Source: Phallus indusiatus (lineage: Eukaryota; Basidiomycota; Agaricomycetes; Phallales; Phallaceae). Taken from it: DNA of 64,000 bases. The notes under the pieces were generated by a model. It searched no databases, was not told where the DNA came from, and worked only from the letters and a program-made list of their open reading frames with translations. The stretch spans positions 666,455 through 730,454 of the forward strand of contig JAQFWX010000015.1 in NCBI GenBank assembly GCA_027605045.1. The letters run 5' to 3'. Below are positions 1-11,328 of the stretch, piece after piece (the stretch's first letter is position 1; the number at the start of each line of letters is the position of its first letter). Made by a program: the position numbers and the translations under genes.

Positions 1-5
1 ACCAG

Positions 6-197
6 TGCATCAAAGCGACGCCAGTACAACGACTTGGCACTCCGGAAGATATAGCTGGATTAGTATCTTACCTCGTGTCCGAAAATGCCAGTTTCGTTAC
101 AGGTGAGAATGAAATTCCCGTTTGGAGAAAGCTTTAGCGAATAACTTGTATATCAGGACAATCCATATCTATCAATGGCGGTACATTTTACGACTAA
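6..197 (+). CDS. SDR-A, 3' end of a short-chain dehydrogenase/reductase (starts before the window)
   Basis: Only the last two exons are in the window. Exon 6-102 follows an AG acceptor at 4-5 and encodes the C-terminal SDR segment with the family signature GTPEDIAGLVSYL and ENASFVTG. An intron at 103-156 (GTGAG...CAG) splits the Gly codon, and exon 157-197 encodes QSISINGG followed by TFYD and TAA at 195-197. The FVTGQ-ISINGG ending is the conserved C-terminus of classical NAD(P)(H)-dependent SDRs. It matches the ends of SDR-C, SDR-D and SDR-E in this window, so this is a fourth full-length relative whose 5' part lies outside. Substrate unknown. I see no frame break in the visible part. Confidence 0.8.
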
Positions 198-689
198 CCA
201 GTCATAGAACAGATTTTGACCTAAATATATGCGTCCGCTTGTCAATGAAAGTCCATAGCAATTTCTTCTGTTGGATTTTCTTTCCCATGAAGCGACTTCT
301 CCTACCCCCATAAGAAATTTCAATGTTTTCTCACTTATAAGATTTCTATGTATGTACTAGTATTTCTTTGAATTATCCTACCGGAACAATTCGTCTTATA
401 TGAATTTGGTTATAATGCCCTAACCATAGACATTGTGACAAAAATCTGTGATGGTTTAGTACTTGGTATTTTGGTTTGTATTGCAATGTAAACCTTTAAC
501 CCGAGAAATACGAACCTGCACGCGCCCTGACTCGTTTATAAATATCAAAGTTTTTTTGCGATAACGGGTGAGAAAACTGAGTTATTATGCGCTCGGCATC
601 TATAAATAACCTCCCTCCCGATTCGCCATCATGGTCCAAAATTCCTTGAATATGTTCAACGACGGTGCTGTGGTTAACTAACTCCTGAG
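198..689. other. Intergenic gap between SDR-A and the SDR-B pseudogene
   Basis: About 490 nt, A/T-rich, with no convincing coding frame. It probably holds the 3' UTR of SDR-A. The upstream part of SDR-B is not recognisable here, consistent with 5' truncation of that copy. Confidence 0.5.
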
Positions 690-1528
690 TTTCTCGGACG
701 CGCAATAGCTATTCAGCTCGCTGAAGACGGTTATGGGATCACGTTGAACGATCTTTTTTTGAGTGCCGAAATAATAAAGTGGTCCAAGGGATCGAGCAGA
801 AAGGTCACAAGGCCACTGTCATATTTGGAGATGTAGGTGACAAGGAGCTTGTTCAAGAGTTGGTAGATAAAACCGTCGCTGAGTTCGGAGAGTTTTATGT
901 TGAGCGTTTTGACATTCATCAGCTCATATTTCAGAAGACACATTGAGTATCTTTTATTTCTCCTAGATAGATGGTGGCCAACGCCGGGACTGTTCCGAAG
1001 GCAGGCTCTCAAACTGCGACCGTAGATTGTAGAACAATAAACTTCAAAAAAATTTGGATATTGATTATGATTCACATTTTTCTTAGTTTCACTAATGGAG
1101 AAGAATACTGAAAATCAATTTAGATGGAATTTTCCTTTGCTATCGTGCTGCTGACCGCCAAATGTTAAACAAGTAAGTTACTACATAATGACTTTAATCG
1201 CTTATTCGCTGGAAGGTTACCCTCTTTCGGGACCATACTGTACAACTAAATTCGGAGTGAGAGGGTTACATAACACTGTTTTGTGTTTGTGTATTCATTT
1301 TAATTTTATCTTACCTTTCTAATTCCAAGGAAACCTAGTGCTGGGGAGTGAGTGTGAAACCGAGGAACAGAGTTTAACACGAGAGGATGTTGCTGAAAGG
1401 GTATGTCCATAGTACAATGTCACTAATACTCATGATTTCATGCAAATTTGGTTTGTCTGGTGTATCAACGCGACACCAATGCATAGATTAGGAACTCCCG
1501 AAGATATAGCTGGACTGGTATCTTACCC
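690..1528 (+). pseudogene. SDR-B, degenerate short-chain dehydrogenase/reductase copy
   Basis: Translation in changing frames recovers the ordered pieces of the SDR family: [18 protein letters not shown] near 695-750; GIEQKGHKATVIFGDVGD and ELVQELVDKTVAEFGEF near 785-895; MVANAG at about 971; LKINLDGIFLCYRAADRQML at about 1105-1170; GPYCTTKFGVRGL at about 1222-1265; and TPMHRLGTPEDIAGLVSYP up to about 1528. The TGxxxGxG nucleotide-binding turn is missing at the 5' end. A frame change is needed between about 755 and 785. Homology stops abruptly after VSYP, so the conserved ISINGG terminus and the last intron are absent. The catalytic Tyr and Lys (YCTTK) remain. I therefore call it a 5'- and 3'-truncated pseudogene. 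Confidence 0.8.
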
Positions 1529-1975
1529 TTTTTTGGTTAATTGCGTTCGGTGGTATCATCCATACACGCTTTGAGTCACAATAGATTGCTTGGGTCGCCG
1601 ACTCGTCCGTCAATCATGTATGATGTAACCCTCCAAACTCGTTGAGATATTGGACGATGCAAACACGGGGCAAAAGACCTTTTCTTAACTTACAATTAGT
1701 AATACGTTTCTATAGTTATACCTTCTTTCAAGACCATCGCGTGAGAAACTTCTGTTTCAGGGTCGTCTTCACTGGTTTTTGAATCAATTGCTATTGTATT
1801 CTCGACCAAAAGAGTACGTTACATAAAACTCGGACCGATACTCAATTATAATCTAAGAAACAATCTAAGTACCGTTTTTAGCTGAGCTTGTAAAGAATCT
1901 TACCGATTGCGACATAATATTGTCATACCAGTGTCTAATCATCGATTGGTGCTAACAAGGTGTTTGCCAGCCTCA
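1529..1975. other. Intergenic gap before the left inverted-repeat arm
   Basis: About 450 nt with no recognised gene, RNA or element. Similarity to the right arm begins only at about 1976. Confidence 0.5.
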
Positions 1976-2774
1976 GTATTTAGCGCCAGCCCTGACGCGC
2001 GTGACGTAATGTTCACATTGGAGCGACTTACACCATCGACACCAAAATTACAAGGGGATGATGGTTATCGTCCACGCAAGAGGCGTCAAATTCGACCGGA
2101 GTTTTCAACTGCGGCACCAACCGGAGTTCATTTCATTTCAACTCATTCTCATTCATCCTCTCTGCTTTATCCAATCCCCGAATTCGAGTTTCAAGTTGTT
2201 CTGTCCGCCTGAGGACGATTCATAATCGTAGTGTCCAATTATACGATGGATTCCGTAGAGGCGCGGTGTTTCGTAACAACGATGTGGCAAATTTGTTGAT
2301 AATGAGGAATGCCATTGCAAGGAAGAAAAGTTTGAGCCGACTCTCCCGGGGTGCCCGCGGGCGTCTCTTCCTACCTTTGCAATCGAGTCTTCAAAATCCT
2401 TTGACAAGCGGATTGCTTGCGCTCTTCAGTCCCCTCAAGCTCAGTGAGTCATTGGAATTAACTTCGAGTAACGGCTTCCTGGATTATGAAGCAATACATG
2501 TAAATCAAGACATCGAGATAGGTTGTGTTATTATCATCACTCGGAGAAGTATTAGGGACCATTATGATGATACCCATGGTATGGTAATATAAGGTATGCT
2601 TTCCTTTGTGCTTTGTGATATTAGCAATTTTATGGCGTTATCGATCAATTAAGTCCCCAGGTATGTAATCACCAACATGGAGGAGTCAAACTTTCGTTCT
2701 GACGATTGATAATATTATCTCCTCACGGCCCAGGGATTGAAATTCGTTCCGCATGATACATGGGTTGCGAAGTC

Positions 2775-2781
2775 TATAAAA
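2775..2781 (+). promoter_or_regulatory. TATA box of SDR-C
   Basis: TATAAAA lies 46 nt upstream of the ATG at 2827, in a short leader containing pyrimidine-rich TCTCCTCCC. The right-arm copy keeps the element as TATAAAT. Confidence 0.6.
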
Positions 2782-2826
2782 TCCCCAGTTGTTTCTCCTC
2801 CCAGCACAAATCACTTTTACTTCAGT

Positions 2827-4095
2827 ATGTCTAACTCCTCAGCTACCACTGCTATCCCCCTCAAACTCGCAAAACCTCGAGTAGCAATCGTAACAGGTGC
2901 ATCTCGTGGCATTGGCCGCGCAATTGCAATTCAACTCGCTGAAGATGGCTTTGACGTTGCACTGAATAGCCTTCCTCGCAGTGCTGACCTTCTCCAGGAA
3001 GTGGCGAAAATAATCGAGCAGAAAGGCCGCAAAGCGATTATCGTACCCGGAGATGTCAGTAACGAAGATTTTGTACAGGAACTGGTAGACAGAACTGTGT
3101 CAGAACTCGGGGAACTTCATGTTGTATGTTGATTTGATACTCTCTTGGCCATGGTACGCGTAATAACACTGAATATTTGAAAGATGGTCGCCAACTCGGG
3201 ACTCACGACGCCGTTGGCTCCAATCGTCGACAGTAATTTAAATTTATTATTACGCGTATAACCACTAAAGTGATATAATTAGCTTCATTCTCTAACTGGA
3301 AGAAGGTATTGGAAGTGAACTTGGATGGCATGTTCCTCTGTTATCGTGCGGCAGCTCGTCAGATGTTAAAGCAAGGAAGTGGAGGAAGGATTATTGGTAA
3401 ACTAGTCTCATGCCATCAATATTATATCTTTCTCTCTAGGCTAACATCGAATCTCCAGGTGGATCCTCGTTGACGAGCAAGAGAGGTTGGCAACACGAAA
3501 AAAAAAAATTCTCTTCAAATTATCTGATCAATTTTAGGCACCCCTCTGCTCGGACCTTTATCAGCATCCAAATTCGGGGTGCGAGGTCTAACTCAATCTC
3601 TAGGTGAGCCCATGTAGTACACAAATTCCCTTCTTGCAAAGCTGACACTGTTGTATAAGCCACTGAATTAGCTCCCTCAAAGATCACGGTTAATGCTTAT
3701 GCACCTGGCGCTATTGTGACCGATTTTTGTTCGTGATCATGCTTCTTTTGTTATATTGACCATCGCGACTTAACTCGAATAAAATCGCCAGGGAAAGGGA
3801 TGGGCGAAGAAGAGGCAAGAGATGCGCTTTTGAAATTGGTTGGTAGCTATCTATGTACGCATTGCGCATCAGCACTGACTTTGGCATCCTCCTTAGTCTA
3901 TCGAACAAACTCCAGTACAACGAGCCGGCTCGCCTGAAGAGGTGGCTGTATTAGTATCCTATCTTGCATCGGACAACGCGGGTTTTGTTACGGGTGTGTG
4001 ACTAAGTTTTTACTATATGTTCCTTTACACGGCTAATCTTTTCCCAACTTCAAGGACAAACTATTTCAATAAATGGCGGCTTGTATTATGACTAG
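2827..4095 (+). CDS. SDR-C, short-chain dehydrogenase/reductase with Leu at the catalytic Tyr position
   Basis: Spliced model of about 268 aa with about seven short introns. Exon 1 starts MSNSSATT at the first ATG after the TATA box. The Rossmann turn TGASRGIG is at residues 23-30, a VANSG segment at 101-105, Asn128 in EVNLDG, and Ser157 in GGSSLTS. Where YxxxK is expected the sequence reads LSASK, so Tyr170 is Leu and Lys174 is kept. The C-terminus has [11 protein letters not shown] and QTISINGG, ending LYYD and TAG at 4093-4095. Donor and acceptor sites are intact; the exon join WKGMGEE needs the donor inside the TTTTTGTTCG stretch near 3723. Family role: NAD(P)(H)-dependent oxidation or reduction of alcohols and carbonyls in the cytosol, substrate unknown. 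Loss of Tyr predicts weak or no classical activity. The gene sits in the left inverted arm and its nearest relative is SDR-D. Confidence 0.85.
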
Positions 4096-4310
4096 TATCC
4101 AACTACTATTATCCAGTTAACGAGTTCGGCGCTACCCGTCAAGGTGTGCGTGCATCTCGACGAATGACTCGAGCTTGAGAATCCATGTATTTAATCCATA
4201 TTTGAGTTTATGTTATATGTGTCTATGTTTACATGCAAGATCATCGGCCTTGACAACAGTTTTGACTAGCAGGAATGTGAGGATATGGCTGACTGTACTG
4301 TCGTAAACTT

Positions 4311-5063
4311 TAAATAAAAAAATAACCATAATCTATTGTCTTAAATAAGACGGTGAAGAGTCACGAGGCGATGCTGAAATGTGTTTAGCCGCAATTGAAC
4401 TTGAGCACGATGCGCTTCCAATTCAAGTTGTGAAGCTAATATACCAGACGAGTTTACACCAATTCAAGTTGATGTCGGTGAGATTCACGTCGCTGCGAAC
4501 CTTGTTACCCCGAGGATAGCATCATCTGAACGGTGACTTCAATTCCAGCGCATACCGAATTTGCCTACTGGTAGCCGTATCATCTGACATCGGCGGCAAT
4601 CGCGTCCTATCAACCCAAATTTAAAGGTTCCAATGTCTATTACATAACGTACATCGACTCTGGCGACATCAGTGCATTTTATCTCGATGTTTTCTGTGGT
4701 TAATAAACCGGACCAAAGCGCAAGTTAGGACTTCGAAAATGATCAAATTCAGTTTTTCGACGGCGATTTAATTTTGTACGCAATCTTCCAACCGCTTGTA
4801 TTGCCACCATACACATACACAGTGCCAAAATGGAAGCAGATGCAACGTGGTACAAGTAACTCGGAATTCAGTATTCTCTCCAACGTCACCTTATCCGCTC
4901 AATGGTCTCAGCCTATTCGCACTCCTAAAATCTGTGATCCATGCGAATCCAAAAATGTATTGAAGGGTATTGGTGACGCCTCTCTTCTCTCCTACATCTT
5001 GATCCTCCCCCGAACGTTATATCAACAAAACCACCCTATCTCTCTATCGTTGTATCGCAAACT
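4311..5063. other. Intergenic gap upstream of the DUF6535 gene
   Basis: About 750 nt. It contains a 109-codon open stretch (4774-5103) that overlaps the true gene start in another frame and has no recognisable motif. I see no RNA gene or element. It presumably holds the promoter of the 5064 gene. Confidence 0.5.
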
Positions 5064-8000
5064 ATGTCTGAAGCAGCTGCCAGTAACTTCAACGAGAATA
5101 TAGCGCAGCTGGCGCTCCTGAGCAACCAGTGTGAAATCGAGAATGTCCCTCCGCCGGTTCTGGGTGCGTCTCCTGCTACCGAACGAGTTCAGAAAATTGC
5201 TGAAGACGAAAGGTCGCCATCTGTACACGCTGCAGCCACCTCTCCAAATGAACAAAAAGCGCAGCCTGAAACAGGTTTAAATGAAACCTTGCTACAGCTT
5301 CAACTCTTACGGATTCTCACTCGTGATTTGCCTGGTGAGATTTTTTTCTCTTCTTCGAAATAAATTTGTTGATTACCGTATACACCTTCCAGAAAAGGAG
5401 TTCACACCAACATCTAACAATGATGAAGAAATCTGGACCTTGCGCAAAAAGCTTTTTGGGCTAATAACCAGAACCGAATCCAATAATGGTGAGTAGTGAC
5501 CTATGTAATTATATCGTATATGCTAATTGTGGGACATTGAAGTAAACAATCGATTTGACTATGAACAGAAGTATCCTGTGGATCGGCCCGGGGAGGAGCT
5601 TGGTCCCAGCGCTCGAGTCTGGTCGACCTATCTTGACGAAGCTGAGGCATATGATCGTGAAAAAGTGGAAGGTTGGAAAGAGACGGCAGATGTTCTTCTC
5701 GTCTTCGTACGTTGAATGCCCGACTTATGTGGTTATGACCGCTAAAGTTTGCTGTTGTCCAGGCTGGTCTTTTCTCGGGTGTTATAACAACATTTGTTTC
5801 GCAGGCTTCGCAAAGCCTTCAACAGGATAATACTCAAGTTTCTGCATCATTGTTGTTCGAAACAACCCAACTACTCCGAGCCCAATTCAGTGGAATACCA
5901 ATCAATAATGTTCCCAGTTCAACGCTAACCCCTACGTCTCCGTTCATACCGTCGGCAAATGCGTTGCTAGTGAATGGCCTGTGGTTCACTAGTTTGGCAA
6001 TTACGTTGTCCACTGCGCTGTTTGCGGTCCTTGCCAAACAATGGCTTTATTATTACCTGTCCTCTATCTCCGGAACACCGCGCGACAAGGCGAGGGCAAG
6101 ACAGTTTCGGTTCCAAGGGTTTGAGTCATGGAAAGTCGGTGCCATCATTGATCTCCTGCCGATTCTTTTACACCTTGCTGTCGGCATTTTCCTCACCGGC
6201 ATCATCATACTCTTATTCCCGTTGGATGTTCAAGTCGCTCGGGCGATCGTCGCTATTACTGGTGTCACATACGTTTTATATTTCGTTTCTGTGATATTGC
6301 CTATTCGATATCCCGGATGCCCATATGTAACGTCGCTAACGATTTATATCGGTGTACTGTTTTTCTTTTTGCCAAAGGTTTTTCATGGGATTAGTGCGGT
6401 GTCAAAAAAGGTTCTACACCCAGGTCTACCATCGGACTCGAACAGGACGGTCTTGTTTTGGAAGACCCTTTCGCTCCGAATTCGTTTTTCGGCCTTTCGT
6501 ACTAAGAGACGCGTTCGTGCTGGACTTGTATCTGCATCTTGTGTCCTGCCCCTCGCCGTCTATGCCTATGCCACCGAGTGGATCATGGACGACCACCCCG
6601 TTTTTAGTCGTGCGTTGGGAATCTTCGAACGCTTTGTTTCTACCATTCCAAAATTCACAAACTGGAGGGAGGAAAAGATAAAGCAAGCTGTTACAAATGC
6701 AGCTCCTCTCGACTCAGACGCACTCTCTTGGCTTTATGAAGCCTCCTCTGCTACGAGTGTTCACCGGATTATTGCACGGTGTTCATTTATGCATCGGAGT
6801 ATTGCTCATACATTCGAATCCGACGCCCTGACGAATTTTTGGAGGATTTTGGAAGTCGGCGAAACAAATATGGTGGATATTCGTTATGGGTTGTGTGCTG
6901 ATCTCTTGTCCCGGGAGTGCAACTACTGGTCTCTACTTCCATCTATACCTCATGCGGAGTTTAGAAGACAACTGGATGAAGTGGAATACCAAAATTATTC
7001 CCATATTGCCAAAAATGTAATAAACGCCAATTATGTCGAAATTCTTAAGGACGCCATCCGCGACGATTTCAAGCTTCCGTTGGTCATGTGGCACTGTTTC
7101 TTGACAAGGGCGTCGGGGGATGATGAGGTGGTTAGACATATCATCACTTCTGAGATAAACATATTTCACTGGAACGCCCGGGGCATCACAAAAGACACTG
7201 CGTATTTCCAAACTGTTCTCGAGAATTCCGGCGAGTCGGGAAAATGGAAATTTGACTACTTGTTCCGTTACTTTTGTCCTGAAAGACCTCACTTTTCCTC
7301 CTCAGAAGACAAACCTTTTGAGCAACGTTATCTCCTCGTTGTCTCCATCTATCGAAACCTTAATTCCCAACGATCGCTCATTGTCGACAAACAACAGAGA
7401 CAAAAGTCGTTGTATAAACTGTTTAGCGACTTATACCATTGGCTTAATTTTGGAAGTCATCATGTCTCACACGAGGACTATTTTGTCTTTTTCAGAGATA
7501 TTTTCTGCGTGGATGCATTCTGGAGTGAGTCTATGACAGATAGCGTCAAGCGGGGTGCACTTCAGTGCCTATCTCGGATTCGGTGCTTGGGCATAAACGT
7601 TGACTGGACTAGGCGCTTTTACCTTATGAAGTATGACGACCTCTCTCCCATATATCAATGGTGTTCGCGGGACGTCAGATTATCTATCTCCAAGGGCAAC
7701 CTGTACCCCATATTCACACTGCTGCTCATGTGTCAGAACCGCAACGGCCTACGTCGATGCATCACTTCTTCGAATGATCTCGACGAGGCTGTGTCTCACT
7801 TTTTGACATTTCTTCAAAACATCGAGCATTGCCAGGATATGGATTCTATCGCACAAAACTACTTGTATCAGGGTCTAATGGATCTATTTATGATCCCTGT
7901 GGACCCAGATGATGCGAGTCTGTTCACCGTTCTCCACAACTCGTCCGTGCTGACGCAACTAGGGAAGCTCTTGATTGGCGAATTGAACAGACATTTTTCC

Positions 8001-8288
8001 AATCTAAGGCTTGATCGGTCAAAGTTACGTCAAATTCACTGTATTATGATTTCAAAGGCGCGTTCCGAACAAAATACAGACTCTCGTCAAGAGCTTGAAA
8101 GAACCGCACGCGAATTTGGGCAACGTTTTAGTGTGGCCTCTCAACACCAAACGAATGTCGAAAATCAAAGCACTCAAACAACAAACCACAATTCTGAAGA
8201 GTGTGGACAACTCCCGGAAAATGAAAACGAGGTTCAACCAGTTTCACATTTAAATCTTGCCCATGAGCTTATATATATTTATACATAG
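5064..8288 (+). CDS. DUF6535-domain multi-pass membrane protein, about 1018 aa
   Basis: Four exons in consistent phase: 5064-5334, 5393-5488, 5543-5706 and 5763-8288. The joins give VNNRFDYEQKYP and VLLVFAGLFSGVITTF. The segment YPVDRPGEELGPSARVW followed by YLDEAEAYD and EGWKETADVLLVFAGLFS is the hallmark start of the basidiomycete DUF6535 family. Membrane segments are at about 170-192, 246-266 (SLAITLSTALFAVLAKQW), 305-329 and 336-356, with perhaps one or two more near 365-440. About 550 residues of soluble, helix-rich C-terminal sequence follow with no motif I recognise, ending in a polar tail rich in Gln, Asn and Glu. The function of DUF6535 proteins is not established. The N-terminal 100 residues are acidic and probably cytosolic. 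The next gene (9640-11328) is convergent. Confidence 0.88.
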
Positions 8289-9639
8289 CATGAAAATAAC
8301 ACGGTATTTCATCGGATGAAAAGAATGCTCAGTGCATGTCACACGGAATATAACAGTCGACAATCATGATGATGGTGCCTACAAACACACTAAAATAAAA
8401 TGTTATTCGATAGGATAAATTTCCGTTTATGTAGATATCAGTTGGATATCAGGCGCTTTAGTACCATAGTCCATAAAGTGTTCTATCATTTCGCCGAAAA
8501 GTTCGATTTCCGTCAAGCTACTTTTTATTATCCTTCAAGTGCGTCACTAGACACGCATCGTATCCATCCCTTTCAGTAGTTAAGAATGACAGGTCTATGA
8601 CCACAAAAGCTGTCTGTGTGCACACGTGGTTTTTTGAAAAATGTCTATACATATATTATCGCCTCAACCGCCCAAAATCATTGTACATTCGCCCACACAA
8701 GATGATTGTCGCGCCACTGAGCGCAACGGTGCATCTGATGCAGAAGACCTAAATATATTGGACCTATATATATGTACAATTGTCTCCACAGTTTTAATTT
8801 TTAACACACTCACAAACCCGGTGTCAAACAAAGCTAGTTCGTTACTGGTACGCCGGAGAACTTGAACACTCCTTAATTAGAACTCTGTTTCTCCGTGTTG
8901 GCGGTCATTTGGACTGTAGTCGGCATGGTTGTCGGCCAAATCCGTTCTCTTCAAAACTACGGCAGTGCTTTTTTAATTTTACTCTCAAAGGACAGTCTAT
9001 TACTATCAACGGTGGTTTTAATTTTGTTTTACGATTGACACAGCAATAACATAAATTTTCATAAACTCACAAGCCTAAAATGTTTTCGAGATTACTTCGA
9101 CATATACCCGCAACCCGCAACCCTAAATCAGATCAGCAACTCCATATATTTGTGGCAATGCGCAACGTTTGATTCATCTAGAAGAAATGTCAGAGGGTAT
9201 CTTCAAAAATGAGCGTATGATTATGTTTTGAGCTTTTAAGGCCAATACATGTCTCAATTTGGAATATTATCCATTCTGTTGATCAAATAAAGTTTCTGGA
9301 TAAACCTGGATTGTAACCATATAGAAAGATGCTTGAGTTGATTGGTACTTAGATCGGTTCTTTGGAAGTAGCTATACAACACTGGTTACTCTTATTCATC
9401 AAGAAAAAACAAAACCTACAACAATGCACAAAACAAAAAATAACAATTAGAAAAAGGATATTGAATTATACAAACTGAATTTGTCATTGAGATCCGAAAA
9501 AAAAAATTGGACGGGTAAAAAAGATTGACAGGAAAGTATAAACTACAAGAGACGAGTGGAGGTTAACATTGTGAGTGAATAAATTGAACGTTTGAAAGTA
9601 GTCGTTAGGCTTGTTTCGTTATATGAAAAAGAAAGGGTA
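8289..9639. other. Convergent intergenic gap
   Basis: About 1.35 kb between the 3' ends of the DUF6535 gene (+) and the RING gene (-). A/T-rich, with short open frames only (for example 8641-8865) that lack motifs. It contains 3' UTRs; I see no RNA gene or repeat. Confidence 0.5.
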
Positions 9640-11328
9640 TCAGCCCAGTAAACGTGTCCGTTCGGTTGGTTCATCCGATTCGGAGGTGGTAGTACCTTCT
9701 GTATCTAGAGGGCGGGTCACATCGTGTTTGCAAATAGGGCACTAAAAGAGAAGGGAATGTCTATAAAACAAAAAAAAAACAACTAAACAACGAAAAGAGC
9801 TTACCACTTTTTTCCGATGAATGAGCCAATCGTCGACTTCCTCTACAGAAACAGTAGTTTCGTTACCTAAGTCATGCGTGCAAGGGAAAGGGCGTACCCA
9901 TATGAAATATGTGTCGGCATGGTAATACACGAACTTTATCTCCTTTCGCAAATTCTTCCAAGCAAATTGCACATTCAACTTGACGCTCGAACCATTTCCT
10001 GGCAGTCTCACACGGTGCCGAGGTAATAACGGGCATGGCAGAAGATTCAGGGTCAGTGGTTCTAGATTCAGTGGGCACGGCGGGCTCGGGATCTTGGAGC
10101 GTTTGCTCTTGATCCTGATCCTGACCTTGCTGGTGTTTTAATAAAGCGGAGGCCTTCTGTTCGGCTTTGACGGCGTTTAACCCCTTTTCAAGTTCGCGAA
10201 CGGTCTCTTGACCCTCCCAGATAGACCATGGTAAATTCTGAACCACTTCTTCTGGCGCACGTTCGCGCCGTGCAGCCCGAGCAGCTCGACATCGATGTAG
10301 GAGGAGAGTGAATAGTGTAAGGATTGATGGAAGAAAGAGGAGGAGCAAGAATGTCAGGATAGGTCTAAATTAGAGACAGCCCAAATATTAATTATTATTG
10401 ATTCGACATGACCATTTTTATAAATAAAAATGACATACGAATACCATTGCCATCCCGTGACGTCGATAGTTATAACGGCAGAAACAGTATTGAAACCCCA
10501 TGTCGAGGTGTTGGATGATGCTATTAGCGAAGAGAGTGAAAGGTATGAGTCATGTGTGATATATACTGATGGAATGTTTATATCCGATGAGTCGTCTGAA
10601 AACAGATACAGTAAACACTACAGAAGATGTAAAGACGCCAAAAATAGTTTCATACCAAGACTGTACATCTGGACCAACCCATCTCCGTGTGTATCCTGAG
10701 CAAAAGTCTCGCCACCCACGACAACACCCTTGGCTCCTAGTCGTTGTGCCTCGCGGACCTTCTCCACGAAGGTGCATCCTCCACGCATTACGAGTGCAAT
10801 CCACGTTTCGGAGGACTCCGGTCGCTTACCCTCGTCGAAACATATAGGGGCACAACCCTGGTGAAGGTCAGCTTTCCAAGACGAAGTCTCCCCGACCAGA
10901 GAATTGTGCTCATAGTCAGAGTATAAATCTTCATTTACATCGTCGTATAAAATATCTCCAACGGTTCTGTTTCTTTTCGGAACGTCGTCGCCGCACGGCA
11001 GACTGAAATCTTCCACCTTGATCATATAGCCCAATACGTCCGACGCCGGACCAAACGCCGCAGGTCGTGCGGGGAAACCAACGACAGGTCTGCGGTCCAC
11101 GACAGAAACGGTAGAATCGTCTCCCCAGAGGACACCCAGCAGCCAGGACATCACGAAATTTGGACCAGAATTAGATGGAGATGGATCAGATGATACCGGA
11201 CTAAGGCTGGTGTCGGATAACGATGCTGAATTAGCTACGGGGCTGGCCGTGCAAATAAGAGTCGAATACGAGTGCAAGAGGATATAAAGTAGGGCATAAT
11301 ATCGTGCTAGTCGTCTGCGCGGAAACAT
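9640..11328 (-). CDS. PA-TM-RING-H2 E3 ubiquitin ligase, 478 aa
   Basis: Five exons, phases checked: 11328-10656, 10595-10439, 10364-9898, 9842-9805 and 9741-9640. Start MFPRRRLARYYALLY gives a signal peptide; an in-frame ATG at 11475 would add 49 residues that hide it, so I prefer 11328. A lumenal protease-associated (PA) domain spans about residues 100-260, with WIALVMRGGCTFVEKVREAQ and, after the first intron, DINIPSVYITHDSYLSL. One transmembrane helix is at about 278-300. The cytosolic RING-H2 has Cys408 and Cys411 (CAIC), Cys426, His428, His431 and Cys446, Cys449 (CPIC), with the usual EEVDDWL between. Such proteins ubiquitinate substrates at endosome, vacuole or Golgi membranes. The tail ends in ERTRLLG. 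The 3' end converges on the DUF6535 gene. Mid-protein region 340-400 is Gln/Glu-rich and low complexity. Confidence 0.9.

Larger units (their letters stand above)
1976..4310. repeat. Left arm of a ~2.3 kb inverted duplication (partner 31108-33434)
   Basis: The arm begins near TATTTAGCGCCAG at 1976 and runs through an upstream non-coding block (about 1976-2740), the whole SDR-C gene, and its 3' flank to about 4310. Read in reverse complement, 33434 down to 31108 has the same order: the TATTTAGCGCCAG start, the stretch around TCCAATC and GATTCATAAT, the SDR gene with the same introns, and the 3' block ending in AACAGTTTTGACTAGCAG and a GGCTGACT motif. Coding exons look roughly 90% identical by eye; introns and flanks are less similar. 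Beyond about 1976 and 4310 the two sides diverge. Confidence 0.85.

Noticed and set aside
10430..10847. Plus-strand open frames within the RING gene
   Set aside because: Overlap the PA-domain exons on the other strand, whose coding assignment is secure.
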